Below are positions 12,457 through 24,042 of a stretch of 64,000 nt of DNA, in pieces. Under the pieces are notes generated by a model, which searched no databases, was not told where the DNA came from, and worked only from the letters and a program-made list of their open reading frames with translations. The number at the start of each line of letters is the position of its first letter. Within the stretch, counting starts at the first letter, position 1. Origin of the DNA: Acanthochlamys bracteata (lineage: Eukaryota; Streptophyta; Magnoliopsida; Pandanales; Velloziaceae); contig CM034140.1 of the NCBI GenBank assembly GCA_019914995.1, positions 6,634,001-6,698,000 on the forward strand. Reading direction: 5' to 3'. Made by a program: the position numbers and the translations under genes.

Positions 12457-12810
12457 ATGTCTGCTGAACACTTTGATATAGAAGCAAACAACAACGGCAA
12501 CGGCGACGCCTCGTCGGCAACGTTGTTCAAATCCCTTTTACTAGCGCAAGGTTCGGTGGCTACCTCCTTCGCTTTGGCAGCTTTAATCAAGCCTCCCAAG
12601 TTCCATAACCTTATTCTTTTGTCCCTTTATTTTACTGCTGGTTTCATTCTCATGGTCTTTGGTCTCGTGCTTGTCGCCCTTTGGGCGATCATGATCACCA
12701 AATCCCCTAATGTGGCTGCTGCCTTCGCGAAGAAGATGATGCTTGCGACCTTAGCTCCGCTCATGATCCTTGTCGTCGCAGGAGCTTATGCCACTCTCGT
12801 GGCGGAGTAA
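12457..12810 (+). CDS. Small membrane protein, unrecognised family, copy A (117 aa)
   Basis: A complete single-exon frame from ATG to TAA. Residues 1-22 are polar and Asn-rich (MSAEHFDIEANNNGNGDASS). Residues 25-44 are moderately hydrophobic, ending 'SFALAALIKPP'. Residues 51-80 form a strong membrane segment ('LILLSLYFTAGF', 'GLVLVALWAIMI'). After a short loop with 'AAFAKKMM', residues 94-114 form a second one. A two- or three-pass membrane protein is inferred; I know no named family for it. Five relatives lie in this window (21733, 29384, 50791 on plus; 19660, 36434 on minus). A and D differ by one in-frame two-residue indel and conservative substitutions, which suggests coding constraint. 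A TATA box lies 45 bases upstream. Confidence 0.7.
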   Translation: MSAEHFDIEANNNGNGDASSATLFKSLLLAQGSVATSFALAALIKPPKFHNLILLSLYFTAGFILMVFGLVLVALWAIMITKSPNVAAAFAKKMMLATLAPLMILVVAGAYATLVAE

Positions 12811-14149
12811 GCATATATGCATGATGCTGCTATCCGTAGTTATATATTTATAAATAAGTGTAGGTAACCACTATCGGATTACCAAGCATGTTTTATAAAA
12901 ATATGCATCGTTGATGCGTTACGGGTGGTTTGTACGTGGTGACTTTTATGGATTGTTTGCTTCGTTTTGTATTGTTTCTGTGATTCTTCTTTTCCTTTAT
13001 TTGTAAGCATTGTTGGATAACTCATTATATGTGTTTGAGTTCTTATTTATAATTTGGTGTTTGAGTTCTACAGTGTTTAATAAAACGAGTCTTGGAAGTA
13101 ATTATAATTTTATATACCACCTTGTAGTTATGCATGATTTGGACCAATTTGGGCCAAATATTAGAGCCGATATTCGCTGAACGGGCTCAAATCTTCGTAT
13201 CTAGTCTTCAGCAATCAATGCAGATTAAGGTCCGTTTAGCAACGCTTATTCGAAATAATTTATAATAATTTATTTTATATTTTTTAAATAAGTTTTTTAA
13301 ATATTTTAGAATCTATTTAAAATTTTAAGAAATATAATATTTTTATTTTTATTTTAAAAAAATTATTTATAAGAACTTTCAAATGCTCCTAATTATTTAC
13401 TTTTCATCTAACTTTGGTTCAGAAAATCAAAATGCAAGTAAAAGTAAATACTAAATAAATAAATAAGTTAATTGATATGCTAATGTGTAAGATAAGTACG
13501 TTAATTTCCGTATATTCTTTTTTGAACAGTTTTTTTTTATCTTTTATTAATTTTAATCATCTGAATGGTTGAATCTTTAGATGTCTATAGTAACATATCA
13601 TTTCGCCAAGAATCACTTTCTTCTGAAAAAGTGGCGCTGTTTGAAAGTATTTATCAATTTTTTTTTGAAAAATGTTTTTTATAATAATTTATAAAAATTT
13701 ATTTAAAAATATTTTTAAAATATTTTTAAAATATGTTGTAAAATTTTATAACTAATTATTTTTATATCTTTTAGATTGAAAAAAATATTTTAAAAAAATA
13801 AAATAATTTTTATTTTAGAAAAGCTAATCATAAATATTTCTAAACATTCCTTCAATGATGTTCGTATAACACGTAGTATGCATATAATAGTATTAATCAT
13901 CTAAAATACCTAGTCAACAATTCAATCGATGGTTAGGCTACAAGATAACTTATATCCATTCTGATAAAAAACATAAAACTATAAAAGACTGAAATTTATA
14001 TTTATTTATGGGCTACAATCTCAACAAGAGTGCCGAACGGACTCTAAAAATTTTTGTTAACTAAAAGACCTTAGTTCTCCGGGGGACTTATAAGTTCTTA
14101 ACTCCTTATTTGAATGAAACAGTAAATACTCGAGTTCTAGCTATAGGGC
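12811..14149. repeat. Shared 3' flank of the small gene plus miniature-transposon remnants
   Basis: The first ~300 bases match the flanks of copies B, C and D (for example 'AAGTGTAGGTAACCACTAT' and 'ATGCATGATGCTGCTATCC'), so the duplicated unit includes the 3' untranslated region. At 13141-13260 a segment starting 'GGACCAATTTGGGCCAAATA' reappears at 35701-35830, next to the CCCH/RACK1 chimera. From 13640 to 13850 lies another AT-rich miniature-transposon remnant. No gene is seen. Confidence 0.6.
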
Positions 14150-14313
14150 TGTTAAAATATTTAGTTTTCTAAGTTAGATATTAGATTTGATATATTTTCT
14201 AACTTAGATATTAGATAATCTTCCTAATTTAGTTACTTGTATTCTTATATATATATAGTTCTTTCATTGAGGAATATAACAAGCAATTCAATTTGTGATT
14301 TTATTATTCAATT
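14150..14313 (+). repeat. Left LTR of the Copia element
   Basis: Begins TGTTAAAATATTTAG and ends TTATTATTCAATT. It contains two near-direct copies of a phrase around 'TTAGATATTAGA'. It is 164 bases against 145 for the right LTR, the difference being an extra stretch around 'TTATATATATATAG'. Confidence 0.88.
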
Positions 14314-14326
14314 TGATATCAGAGCC
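14314..14326 (+). other. Primer-binding site for initiator-Met tRNA
   Basis: TGATATCAGAGCC follows the LTR directly. It matches the standard plant LTR-element site TGGTATCAGAGCC except for one base. Confidence 0.8.
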
Positions 14327-14525
14327 AAATCTGATTTTACCATCATTATATCACAAAAAAAAAAAAAAAAGAGAAAGGGAAAATTTGAAACCCTAGCAAT
14401 CGCCGCCGCAGCTAAATCTTAGCACGCTGCCGACTCCGGATCGCGAGCTCGCCGCAAGCACGCTCGATGTGTCTCTGCCGCTGCTGTCTCTGTCGGTCGC
14501 CATAGCCTGCATCGTCGCAGCAGAT

Positions 14526-17500
14526 ATGTCTGGAACCACTCCAGTTATCATTCAATCAGAAGGTGCATTCAATTCAGGAATTATTCTTAATGAGACTAAT
14601 TATGATATATGGTCTCAATTAATGGAGATGTACATTGCTGAAAGAGAGAAGCTTTCTTATATACGTGGTAAGGCAAAACCACCTGATGAATCAGATGCTG
14701 GATATGAAAAATGGTATGCTGAAAATCAGAAGGTGAAGAGATGGCTACTTATGTCCATGACCTCAGAAATTATGAAACGCTATTTACGCTTACATACTGC
14801 TTGGGAGATTTGGAGTGCTTTATCAAAAGCGTTTTATGATGGGAGTGATGAACTGCAGGTATTCTCTTTAAACCAAAAAGTATTTACTGCTAAACAGAGT
14901 GGAAATTTTATCTCTGAATATTATGGAGAATTGACCGAAATTTTTCGAGAATTAGACCATCGTGATAAAGTGGAAATGAAAGATCCCGATGATATTTTAG
15001 CATATAGAAAGTCCATTGAGCGACTAAGAGTACACATATTTTTTGCTGGTTTGGATAGTGATTTTGAACAGATTCGTAGAGAAATCCTTCGTAAAGAATC
15101 AGTTCCAAATCTAAAAGAATGCTATTCGTTGATTCGTCGTGAGGCAGTACATCGCTCTACTATAAAAACTGAGTCTGAAAATACTGAAGCTTCCGCTATG
15201 ATGGTACAATATTGGCATGATCGTACAAAGGCAACACATTCTAAGACTGCACAAGAGTCAACATCCAAATGCACTCATTGTAATAAATCTGGCCATACTA
15301 AAATGAATTGCTTTGAACTTATTGGATATCCAGAATGATGGGATCATAGTCGTGATCAACAGAAGCGAGATTCCAAAAAGGGCCATATTGCTGCAGCTGT
15401 TGAGACGAAGATAGAGGACGATGACGATGCTACAAAGGGCTCAGCATTAGTAGCTACCACTGACACTGGAGGTAAGGTTTTACATACTTCTACACATGTT
15501 TCTAATAGTACATGGATAATTGATTCTGGTGCTACAGATCATATGCCGTTTGATTCTAGACATGTCTTAAACCTTAAATCTCCTCACAAAATTTTGTTTC
15601 AACTACCAATGATAATTTGAACTCTGTTATTGGTGCAGGATCTGTAAATCTCACTAATAATTTGAGTTTAAATTCAGTTTTAGTTGTTCCTTCCTTAGGT
15701 TATAATCTTTTATCTGTCTCTCAAATAACCAAAACTTTATCTTGTGTTGTAATTTTTTGGCCTGAATCTTGTGTGTTCAAGGACATCCAAACAAAGCAGA
15801 CGATTGGTTATGGTACTAAGCGAGAGCAATTGTATTATTTGGATTTGGTGCCAAAGAGTTCAGATAAGTTGCATCAGGCTTTGATAGTGGATGGCTTAAG
15901 AGGTGAGAAGATGAAATCAGAAATCTTGTTATGGCATCGACGGTTGGGGCATGCTTCTTTTGGTTATCTGAAAAAATTATTTCCCAGTTTATTTGCAAAA
16001 CTTGAAGTTTCTAGTTTTCAATGTGATGTTTGTGAACTGGCAAAAAGTCATCGTACTTCTTTTCCGTTATGCTTGAATAAAAGTCCATTACCTTTTATGA
16101 TAATACATTCTGATATTTGGGGTCCATCTAAAGTTACTACATTAGGTGTATCGCGATGGTTTGCTATTTTTATTGATGACTGTACCAAAATGACATGGCT
16201 TTTCTTGATGAAGTCCAAAGGTGAAGTGAGCTACTTGTTTCAAAAGTTCCATAAGATGGTTCGGACTCAATACAATGCACAAATTCAAGTTCTTCGCAGT
16301 GATAACGGTGGAGAATATAAGTGTTCCGCACTTCAACAGTATTTAGAAGCACATGGGATAGTTCATCAAATCATCAAACTACATGTCCTAATACACCCCA
16401 ACAAAACGGAGTTGTTGAAAGAAAGAATCGACACTTATTGGAAGTGGTTCGTGCCTTATTGATAGATGCCCATTTACCGTCAACTTATTGGGGAGAAGCA
16501 CTAGCTGCTGCAGCATATCTTATCAATCGGGTACCGTCGAGTTCTACAGATTTTAAAACACTATTTGCATATCTTTTGGAAGCAGTGGTTTCACCAGTAA
16601 CGTCGAATTTGCCCCCACGTATCTTTGGGTGTGTGGCGTTTGTACATCTTCACCATCACCAACGTAATAAGTTGAGTCCTCGAGATTTGAGATGTGTCTT
16701 TCTTGGGTATGCTGCGTCTCAAAAAGGGTACCGGTGTTATCATCCTCCAACTCAGCATATTTTTATCACAATGGATGTTGTATTTCATGAAAATACAATA
16801 TATTTTTCTTCTGAGGCTGAACTTCAAGGGGAGAATTTTAGGGAAGTTCAGACTTTAGATTATGAATCTCACTCTTTAGAGGAAAATAGATTGTCTGAGT
16901 TTGCCTATCAAGCAGTGGACAACAGTGGCGACAACTCTCTGTCAGAAGTAATTAACGATGACTTATTTGGTGTCACAGTGAATGAAAATACTGAACACTC
17001 AGGATCTGAAAATATGGCATCTTATCTAGAGTCCCTCGCTCCACAATCAACAAACACACCAAACCAATCGACTGCTGAGGATGTTCTTAACCCAATATCT
17101 GAAGCATTCAGAAGACAGTTACCACACCGTCATAATAGAGGTATTCCTAAGCCTACTTGTAAACCTGAACTTTCTAATAAAACCAAATACCCCATGAGTC
17201 ATTTTGTGTCTAATCATCGGCTGTCAGAATCAAATCTGTTATTTGTAAATCAATTATCTACTGTATCTATTCCTAACAGTGTGCAGGAAGTTTTAAATGA
17301 CCCAAGATGGAAAGAAGCTATGAATGAAGAGATGAAATCCTTACAAAAGAATAGAACTTGAGAACTTGTCAATCTCCCCCTAGGAAAGACCACAGTTGGA
17401 TGCCGATAGGTATATACTGTTAAGTATAAAGCAGATGGTACAGTCGAACGTTTCAAGGCAAGATTGGTTGCAAAAGGGTACACCCAAACCTACGGAATCG

Positions 17501-18811
17501 ACTACACAGATACTTTTGCACTTGTAGCTAAAATCAATACTGTTCGAGTCTTGTTATCTTTAGCTGTGAATTTAGATTGGCCATTGCAACAATTTGATGA
17601 GAAGAACGCATTTCTACATGGTGAATTGACTGAAGAGGTTTATATGGATCTTCCACCAGGATGTAATTCATCAGAAGTCCACAGACAGAAAGTGTGTAGA
17701 TTAAAGAAATCAATTTATGGGCTAAAACATCTCCAAAAGCATAGTTTGAAAGATTCACAAAGTCTATGGTAGTATTTGGATACCATCAGAGCAATTCAGA
17801 TCACACCTTATTTCTGAAGAAAAGGTATGACAAAATCACTGCTCTTATGGTATACGTAGATGACATGGTTGTTACAGGAAATGATTCGGAAAAAATGAAG
17901 GCATTGCAAGATTACTTATCTAGAGTATTTGAAATGAAAGATCTTGGTCCTTTAAAGTACTTTCTTGGAATCGAAGTGTCTCGATCTAAGAAGAAAATTT
18001 TTCTGTCACAACGAAAGTATGCCTTAGACCTATTAGAGGAGACTGGTATATCTACGTGTCAACCAATTGATACACCAGTGAAAAAAGGTTTGAAGCTGCG
18101 TATTGAGACTAATCAGGTACCAGCTAACAAAAAGAGATATCAGAGACTGGTAGGAAGATTGATGTACCTAGCACATACAGGACCTGATCTTGTCTATGCA
18201 TTGAGTATTGTTAGCCAATTTATGCATAATCCTGGAGAGCAACACATGAATGTAGTAATACGCATTTTGAGGTACTTAAAATCTGTTCCTGAAAAGAAAA
18301 TTCTGTTCACAAAGAATATAAATTGTCAAAATATAGATGTATATACTGATACTGACTGGGCTGGAGCAATTGATGATAGACGGTCCATCTCAGATTACTT
18401 TACATTTGTGGGCGGTAACCTAGTTACATGGAGAAGCAAAAAACAAAATATTGTAGCACGCTCAAGTGCAGAAGCTGAATTCAGAGGTTTAGCACTCGAG
18501 CTTTGTGAAGCATTATGGTTGAAACTTCTTCTAGAAGATTTGGGCTTTACATCTAAGCAATCGATTCGATTGTTTTGTGATAACAAAGCAGCATGTGACA
18601 TAGCACATAATCCAGTCCAATATGATCGCACAAAATATATTGAGGTAGACAAATTTTTCATAAAAAAAAATTGAATGAAAAAATTTTAGAATTACCTAAA
18701 ATTAGATCAGAAGATCAATTGGCCGACATTCTCATCAAGCCAATTTCAAAGCATATCTTCTCAAAATTTTTAGACAAATTAGACATGTGTGACATTTATG
18801 CACCAACTTAA
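14526..18811 (+). pseudogene. Copia gag-pol polyprotein, multiply disrupted
   Basis: The gag ATG is taken at 14526 (MSGTTPVI); a zinc knuckle 'CTHCNKSGHTKMNC' lies near 15270-15311. Protease 'IDSGATDHM' follows at about 15519 in the same frame. Integrase shows its HHCC region ('WHRRLGHAS', 'CDVCELAKSH') and DDE core ('HSDIWGP', 'RSDNGGEY'). Reverse transcriptase shows '[11 protein letters not shown]', 'AFLHGEL' and 'YVDDMVV' (near 17850). RNase H shows 'YTDTDWAG' and 'CDNKAA'. Lesions: TGA at 15336-15338, frameshift near 15590-15605, frameshift near 16365, TGA at 17359-17361, TAG at 17407-17409, frameshift near 17735, and frameshift near 18665. Terminal TAA is at 18809. Confidence 0.92.
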
Positions 18812-18818
18812 AGGGAAC
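18806..18818 (+). other. Polypurine tract of the Copia element
   Basis: An AAAGGGAA purine run ends two bases before the TG of the right LTR, where plus-strand DNA synthesis is primed in these elements. Confidence 0.7.
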
Positions 18819-18963
18819 TGTTAAAATATTTAATTTCCTAAATTAGATATTATATTTGATATATTTCATAACTTAGATATTAGATAATCTTCCTAATTTA
18901 ATTAGTAGCTCTTTCATTGAGGAATATAATAAGCAATTCAACTTGTGATTTTATTATTCAATT
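18819..18963 (+). repeat. Right LTR of the Copia element
   Basis: Matches the left LTR with several substitutions and one deletion of about 19 bases. It is followed directly by the duplicated target AGGGC. Confidence 0.88.
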
Positions 18964-18968
18964 AGGGC

Positions 18969-19160
18969 TTCAGGTGGCTCAGATCAGCACTTGCAGCCGA
19001 TGCAACTCCTTCGTCGCCGTTGTGGATGATTAAAGATCTCTACCATGGAGATGGAGACGAGGAAAGGATACATGCAGAGTTTTTGCTATTCAAGAAATCC
19101 AAACTTTAGAACTCTGAAACAGATGCCACATTAAATAAGAATACAATCTCCAACAGTACT
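18969..19160. other. Target locus beyond the Copia element
   Basis: About 190 bases of fairly balanced composition, including 'TCGTCGCCGTTGTGGATG'. It could be part of an exon interrupted by the insertion, but no family signature is visible on either strand. Confidence 0.3.
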
Positions 19161-20268
19161 TACAAATAAAGGGAACTAAAATTACAGAAACAATATAAAA
19201 CCAAGCAAAAAAAGCCATAAAAATCACTACAAGCTATTCACAACCACGCAGCGAGCATTCTTACCTACACAAAATGGTCTCCCATAGTGGTTACACTATT
19301 GATAAATGTATGGATAACAGCATCATGCATGCATGCTTACTCCGCCACTAAGAGTGCCATAAGTTCCTCCAACCACAAGAATCACGAGTGGAGCTAAAGG
19401 TAGCAAACATCATCTTCTTGGCGAAGGCAGCATCCACATTAGGGTATTTTGCCCACAGGGCGACAAGCACCAGACCAAAGATGAGGAGAAGAATACCAGC
19501 AAACAAATACAGTGACAAAAGAGTAAGAGTAACGAACTTCGGGGGCTTGATCAAAGCTGCCAAAGCGAAGGAGAATGCCTGCGAGCCTCCCAATAGTAAA
19601 AGGTCTTTGATCCGCGTCGCCGTTTTTGTTTGCTTCTGTATAAAATTGTTCAGCAGACATTTCTGTTCTTCTGCTGCTGCTTCTACGCCCACGACGGCAG
19701 GAAAGTAACAAAACTTTCTGCTTCGCTTTTTAGTAATCTTCCTTTCAATTTGGCAACGGACGAGCTGACCGAGCAAGAGAGAGTAACAGAAGCAGATCGA
19801 GTAAAAGCAACACTGTTTTCTGGAAATCTTTCTTTTGTGAAAGAGGAGGAGAAGAGTTTAGAGACGCGTGGAATTGTTCAGTAGTTCTGGTGGAAGAAGG
19901 TATGGACAACGGAAGACTGTGGAAGATGGTGTGGAAGAGTTTAAATCCAAACCTAAAATTATATTTTAATTTATAAAAAAATCTCTATAGAATTTTTTTT
20001 AATATGAAGTAATTTAAAACGATCCCAATGATATTTTAGTCAAAGTCACTTTCATAATAAACTATTTTCTTATTAACCAAACCCACCCGTTATGGACAGC
20101 TAATTTGTTGCATAGCCACGATAACGTATTGTACTCCCCGCTTATGTAACGTATGCATATAGCTTATCATGGTGGTTTTTGACTTTTTAGCTCTACGTGG
20201 ACGGATTAAGGTGTTATTTTTTCGCTCAAAAGTAAGTTTTCGAATCAAAAGTTTTTCCTAATAATTTT
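19161..20268. repeat. 1.1 kb duplicated block, copy 1 (pairs with 35932-37043)
   Basis: Begins 'ACAAATAAAGGGAACTAAAA' and ends near 'TTTTCCTAATAATTTTATTA'. It matches 35932-37043 in the same order and orientation with scattered substitutions and small indels. It contains pseudogene E and about 600 bases of its upstream region. Confidence 0.85.
19337..19660 (-). pseudogene. Small membrane protein family, copy E, doubly frameshifted
   Basis: The ATG at 19660 opens MSAEQFYTEANKNGDAD, the family start. The frame is lost in the next few codons: the family continuation (TRIKDLLLLGG, then 'SFALAALIKPPKF' and the first membrane segment) is in another frame. Near the second membrane segment an extra T ('GCTACCTTTAGC' against 'GCTACCTTAGC') shifts the frame again, so 'LAPLVILVV' is lost. 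The family's end 'GTGGCGGAGTAAGC' is still visible at 19337. The loop reads 'ALWAKYPNVDAAF' and lacks the 'IMITKS' found in the plus-strand copies. It is not a working member unless a longer upstream reading is used. Confidence 0.8.
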
Positions 20269-20727
20269 ATTAAAAATTTAAAATATATAAAGAAATTTTT
20301 TATAAAAGTTTTTTATTAATTATTTATATTTTTAAAAAATATTTTTAAAATAAATAAAAATATTTTGTATTTAAAATTTTTTATTTTATAACCACTCTCT
20401 AATTTCGTATCTCTTTGAATATATTCTTAATACAGAAAGCCGTTTGAAAAGCTTTCTAAAAAATTATTTTAATTTTTTAAGTTAATAATTTTTTAAAAGA
20501 TTTATTTAAACTTTAAAAATATAAAAAATTAGACGTAATAAATTTTTTTATTTTTAAAAAATAAAATATATAAAACTTATTTTTTAAAATAAATATTAAT
20601 ATTTGTTTATAAAAATTTTATTTCAAAAGTATGCGTAAATGCACTAAAATAGGTAGTTTATAGCATATGAAAGCCTCACATAGATGAAGATGGCTTCACT
20701 CTTTGTTTTTATGGCTAGATAGTTAAT

Positions 20728-21140
20728 GGCCTACGGGTGTTCAACTCACTTGAACGTTTAGGATATGTTTATTAAGTTAAAACTAAATTATTAAAAGTGA
20801 ATCATCAAAAGAAATTAGTATAAATAATAGTACTAAAATATGTTTAGTTTTTGTTTTTTATAAAAATATTGAACTAAAAATGAATTACTATATTTTCTAT
20901 ATAATTGAAAATGACTGTTTTTAAAGAAAATGAGCCATTGGACGGAAAGAACATATTCTTACGATGGATTTGCCGAAGCTGTTTTTCAATGCTGTAATTT
21001 GTTTAGGAAAAAAAGTGACGCTAGGAAGCTACACTGCTTTTTTTAATTTCTTTTCTATGATATATCTATCATATGATGGATATGATGCTAGGAAACCCAC
21101 TGTTTTTCTTTTCTTTTTTTTATGATAAGAACGGCGTTAC
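20728..21140. repeat. Dispersed duplicated segment, copy 1 (pairs with 48808-49150)
   Basis: From 'GGTGTTCAACTCACTTGAAC' on, the sequence matches 48808-49150 closely, including 'GTTTATTAAGTTAAAACTAA' and the later 'ACGATGGATTTGC'. Each copy lies a little upstream of a plus-strand member of the small gene family (B here, D there), so it belongs to the duplicated unit. Confidence 0.8.
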
Positions 21141-21640
21141 GTTCGACTATCGGGGTATTTATTTTGAAATAAATTTATTTTTTAAAAATAATTTAAAAAA
21201 TTAAATTAAAAATTAAAAGTGTTTAATAAAAAATAAATTTTTATATAAATTTTGTATTAGTAGTAAATTTTAAAATAAATATAAATAATTTATTTTATAT
21301 TAAAAATAAATCTAAAAAAGTGAAATTTACGGAATTGATGAACATCGTAAAATTTTATTGTTAATTATTTTTATATTTTAAAATTTTCTAAAAAAATTTT
21401 ATTTACAGTAAATCACAACAAAACACCTACCAATTGCAAACGCAACACCCGCTCGCTGTCGCTATCAACAAATTTGCATCACGATACTGCACTGCTTGTC
21501 CGTTAACTCATCACCTTGCATAACATCATCCAACTCTTTCTAAGTTTTCGAATATTATAATCAAATCAAATCAAATAAATGTAGTTTTAAACAATGTGGT
21601 GATGTTGGGAAGCTCCGCTGAAACGCTGTTAAACTAGTTC

Positions 21641-21647
21641 TATATAT
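21641..21647 (+). promoter_or_regulatory. Candidate TATA box of copy B
   Basis: TATATAT lies about 86 bases before the ATG of copy B. The spacing is longer than for copies A and D, so the assignment is tentative. Confidence 0.3.
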
Positions 21648-21732
21648 TCCTTCTTATATGTGGCACGTTTAAACCAACAAATTGTGCTACTTCCTTGCCG
21701 TGTGACCTTGTAGCAGAATCAGGACGACAGAA

Positions 21733-22101
21733 ATGGCTGCAGAAAGCTTTGATATAGAAGCAAACACCAACAGCGACGCCTCAATACAACAAGAAGCTCC
21801 GTCGGTGACGACGTGGATCGAAGCCCTTTCACTAACAGAAGGTTCGCTGGAGACTTCCTTCGCTTTGGCAGCTTTAACCAAGCCTCCAAAGTTCGTTAAC
21901 CTTATTTCTTTTTCCCTTTATTTTCTTGCTGCTATCCTTCTCCTAGTCTCTGGTCTGGTGCTCGTCGCCCTTTGGGCGATCATGATCACCAAATCCCGTG
22001 ATGTGGATGCTGCCTTCGCAAAGAAGATGATGCTTGCTACCTTAGCTCCACTCGTGATCCTTCTCGCTGTAGGAGCTTATGCCAGTCTGGTGGCGGAGTA
22101 A
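21733..22101 (+). CDS. Small membrane protein, unrecognised family, copy B (122 aa)
   Basis: A complete frame from ATG to TAA and the most divergent intact member. It keeps the opening 'FDIEAN', the central 'SFALAAL.KPPKF', the first membrane segment with 'GLVLVALWAIMITKS', the loop 'AAFAKKMMLATLAPL' and the ending 'LVAE'. A five- to seven-residue insertion (around 'QQEAPSVTTW') lies in the polar N-terminus. Despite many nucleotide differences from A and D the frame is unbroken, with indels kept to multiples of three. That supports purifying selection on the protein. Its 3' flank ('GTAAGTGTAGGTAACCACTA') is shared with the other copies. Function is unknown. Confidence 0.7.
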   Translation: MAAESFDIEANTNSDASIQQEAPSVTTWIEALSLTEGSLETSFALAALTKPPKFVNLISFSLYFLAAILLLVSGLVLVALWAIMITKSRDVDAAFAKKMMLATLAPLVILLAVGAYASLVAE

Positions 22102-23710
22102 GCATGCATGATTCTCGTATCCATATTTATATATTTATCAGTAAGTGTAGGTAACCACTATGGGATTACCATGCATGTTGTATAAATATGCATGGTTGAT
22201 GCTTTATTTATACAATATGTACGTGGTGACTTTTATTGATTGTTGCTTCGTTTTGTATTGTTTCTGTGATTTTCGGTTTCCTTTACTTTTTAAGTATTGT
22301 TGGAGATTGTATTCTAATTATTTAATGTGGTGTTTGAGTTATAAAGTTTGGATTTTCTTGAATCAATAAATTAAACGAGTCGTGATTTATATACCATATG
22401 TGTGGTTATGCATGAGTTGGGACTTTAAGGGTGTGTTTGGAGAAATTTTTGTTCCCCAAACGTACTACACAGTAAAAGTACTTGTTTAAAAGTGTTTAGT
22501 TGAAACGCAGCTTATCCGAACCAAAACGTTACTTTATCTAAATTACAAATTTAAACTCAACATAAATATTATCTAAATTAATTATATAAAGGGAACAAAT
22601 ATTATCTAAAATAATTTTTACAAATTATTTAAAAGATTATTAAATATCTAAAAACTTATTCAATATTTAATTAATTATTTAATTATTAATTATTTAACAA
22701 AATTTTAAATAATTATTTAACAAATTATTTTACAAAATAATAATAATTTTAATTTAAACATATATTTATAAAAATTAATTAATTTATGTATTTCTATTTT
22801 AAAAGAAAATTAATATTTATACAAAATCACTTTATTCAATATAATATTTTTTAAATAAGTATTTTATTCAAAATAGCATCAATAATTTAGTAAATATACA
22901 TGAATAACTAATACAAAACACTAAAATAATTCAGTAATTTTCATATCTTTTTATTCGGAAAGCATCTTATCTAAAAGCACTATCAAATACTATTCCAAAA
23001 TAACTCCTTTTTTCTTCATTTCTTGAAAGCTACTTTTTTTTCTAAAAACTTCATTTTAAAAAAGCTCTTTTTGTTCAAAATAAAAAATATTTCATTATAT
23101 TTTAAAAAATAAGTTTTCTATTTTCAAAATATTTTATTTTAGAAATTTTATTTTTAAAAATATTTTTAGATATCTCGTAAGTGATGGAAAATTTCACTTA
23201 GGGTTTCTTTGGGTTGATTTTGTATTGATTTGGGATTCGTATGTTCGTTTTAGTGGTTATTTATCTAAGTATTTTTTATTTCAAAAACAAATTTCATATG
23301 TTTTAATAAAATTTTTATAATATTTTATAAAAAATTTAAAATATTTAAATTATATCATACATTATTTTATATTTTTGTTAGAACAATTAATTTTGTTTTT
23401 AAAAAAACAAAACAGGCGCCGACATTTGGTCGACTTTTTTAGCAAATTTAAAAAGGTCAACCAATATCGATGCTGGCTTGTGTAGTTTTGATTTCGCTGA
23501 CAGGAGCAACGCTATAATACATGTCATCAAATTCACAAGCCTCTTACCAACGGTTTGTTGTTTACCAAAACTAAATAAAAAAACGTACATATAAAATAAA
23601 AAATTTTTAAAATAAAAATTACTTTGATTTTTTTTAAAGTTTTTTTAATTTAAAAAAAAAATAATAATAAAATATATAATTTTATTTTTTAAAAAATATT
23701 TTTAATTTTT
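22102..23710. other. 3' flank of copy B, then AT-rich DNA
   Basis: 22102-22430 matches the 3' flank of copies A, C and D. From 22440 a miniature-transposon-like AT stretch follows. Near 23205-23250 the phrase 'GATTTGGGATTCGTATGTTC' recalls the segment downstream of copies C and D (30650, 51860), so a trace of the unit's downstream part is retained. No gene is recognised. Confidence 0.5.
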
Positions 23711-24042
23711 AATTTAATTTTTTTAAGTGAGTTTTAAAAAAACTCATTTTATTTATTTTTTTTATCAACATAATGCCCTTAGTCTACTCGACACAAAAAA
23801 TAGAAAACTTCATGAATATTTAATTTAATTTTTTTAAGTGAGTTTTAAAAAATTTATTATTATTTTTTTTTTTATCAACATAACGTTCTTAGTCTACTCG
23901 ACTCAAAAAACTGAAAACTTCATGAATATTTAATTTAATTTTTTTAAGTGAGTTTTAAAAAAACTCACTTTATTTATTTTTTTTATCAACATAACGTCCT
24001 TAGTCTATCTCGACTCAAAAAATAGAAAACTTCATGAATATT
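23711..24042 (+). repeat. Tandem repeat, about three copies of 110-112 bp
   Basis: A unit running from 'TTAATTTAATTTTTTTAAGTGAG' to 'CTTCATGAATATT' occurs three times, with unit ends at 23820, 23930 and 24042. Each contains 'TTATCAACATAA' and 'TTAGTCTA' followed by CTCGAC. Sequence is highly similar between units, so the amplification is recent. No open frame is conserved across units. Confidence 0.85.

Larger units (their letters stand above)
14150..18963 (+). mobile_element. Ty1/Copia LTR retrotransposon, full length, defective
   Basis: A 4.8 kb element with LTRs at 14150-14313 and 18819-18963, both starting TGTTAAAATATTTA and ending TTATTATTCAATT. The 5-base duplication AGGGC flanks it (14145-14149 and 18964-18968). 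A primer-binding site directly follows the left LTR and a purine tract directly precedes the right one. The domain order gag, protease, integrase, reverse transcriptase, RNase H places it in Copia. The right LTR has lost about 19 bases near an AT run found in the left LTR. Several stops and frameshifts make it incapable of making its own proteins. Confidence 0.93.

Noticed and set aside
19388..19708. 106-codon plus-strand frame, also present at 36162-36482
   Set aside because: It is the antisense shadow of pseudogenes E and F; conservation follows from the duplicated block.
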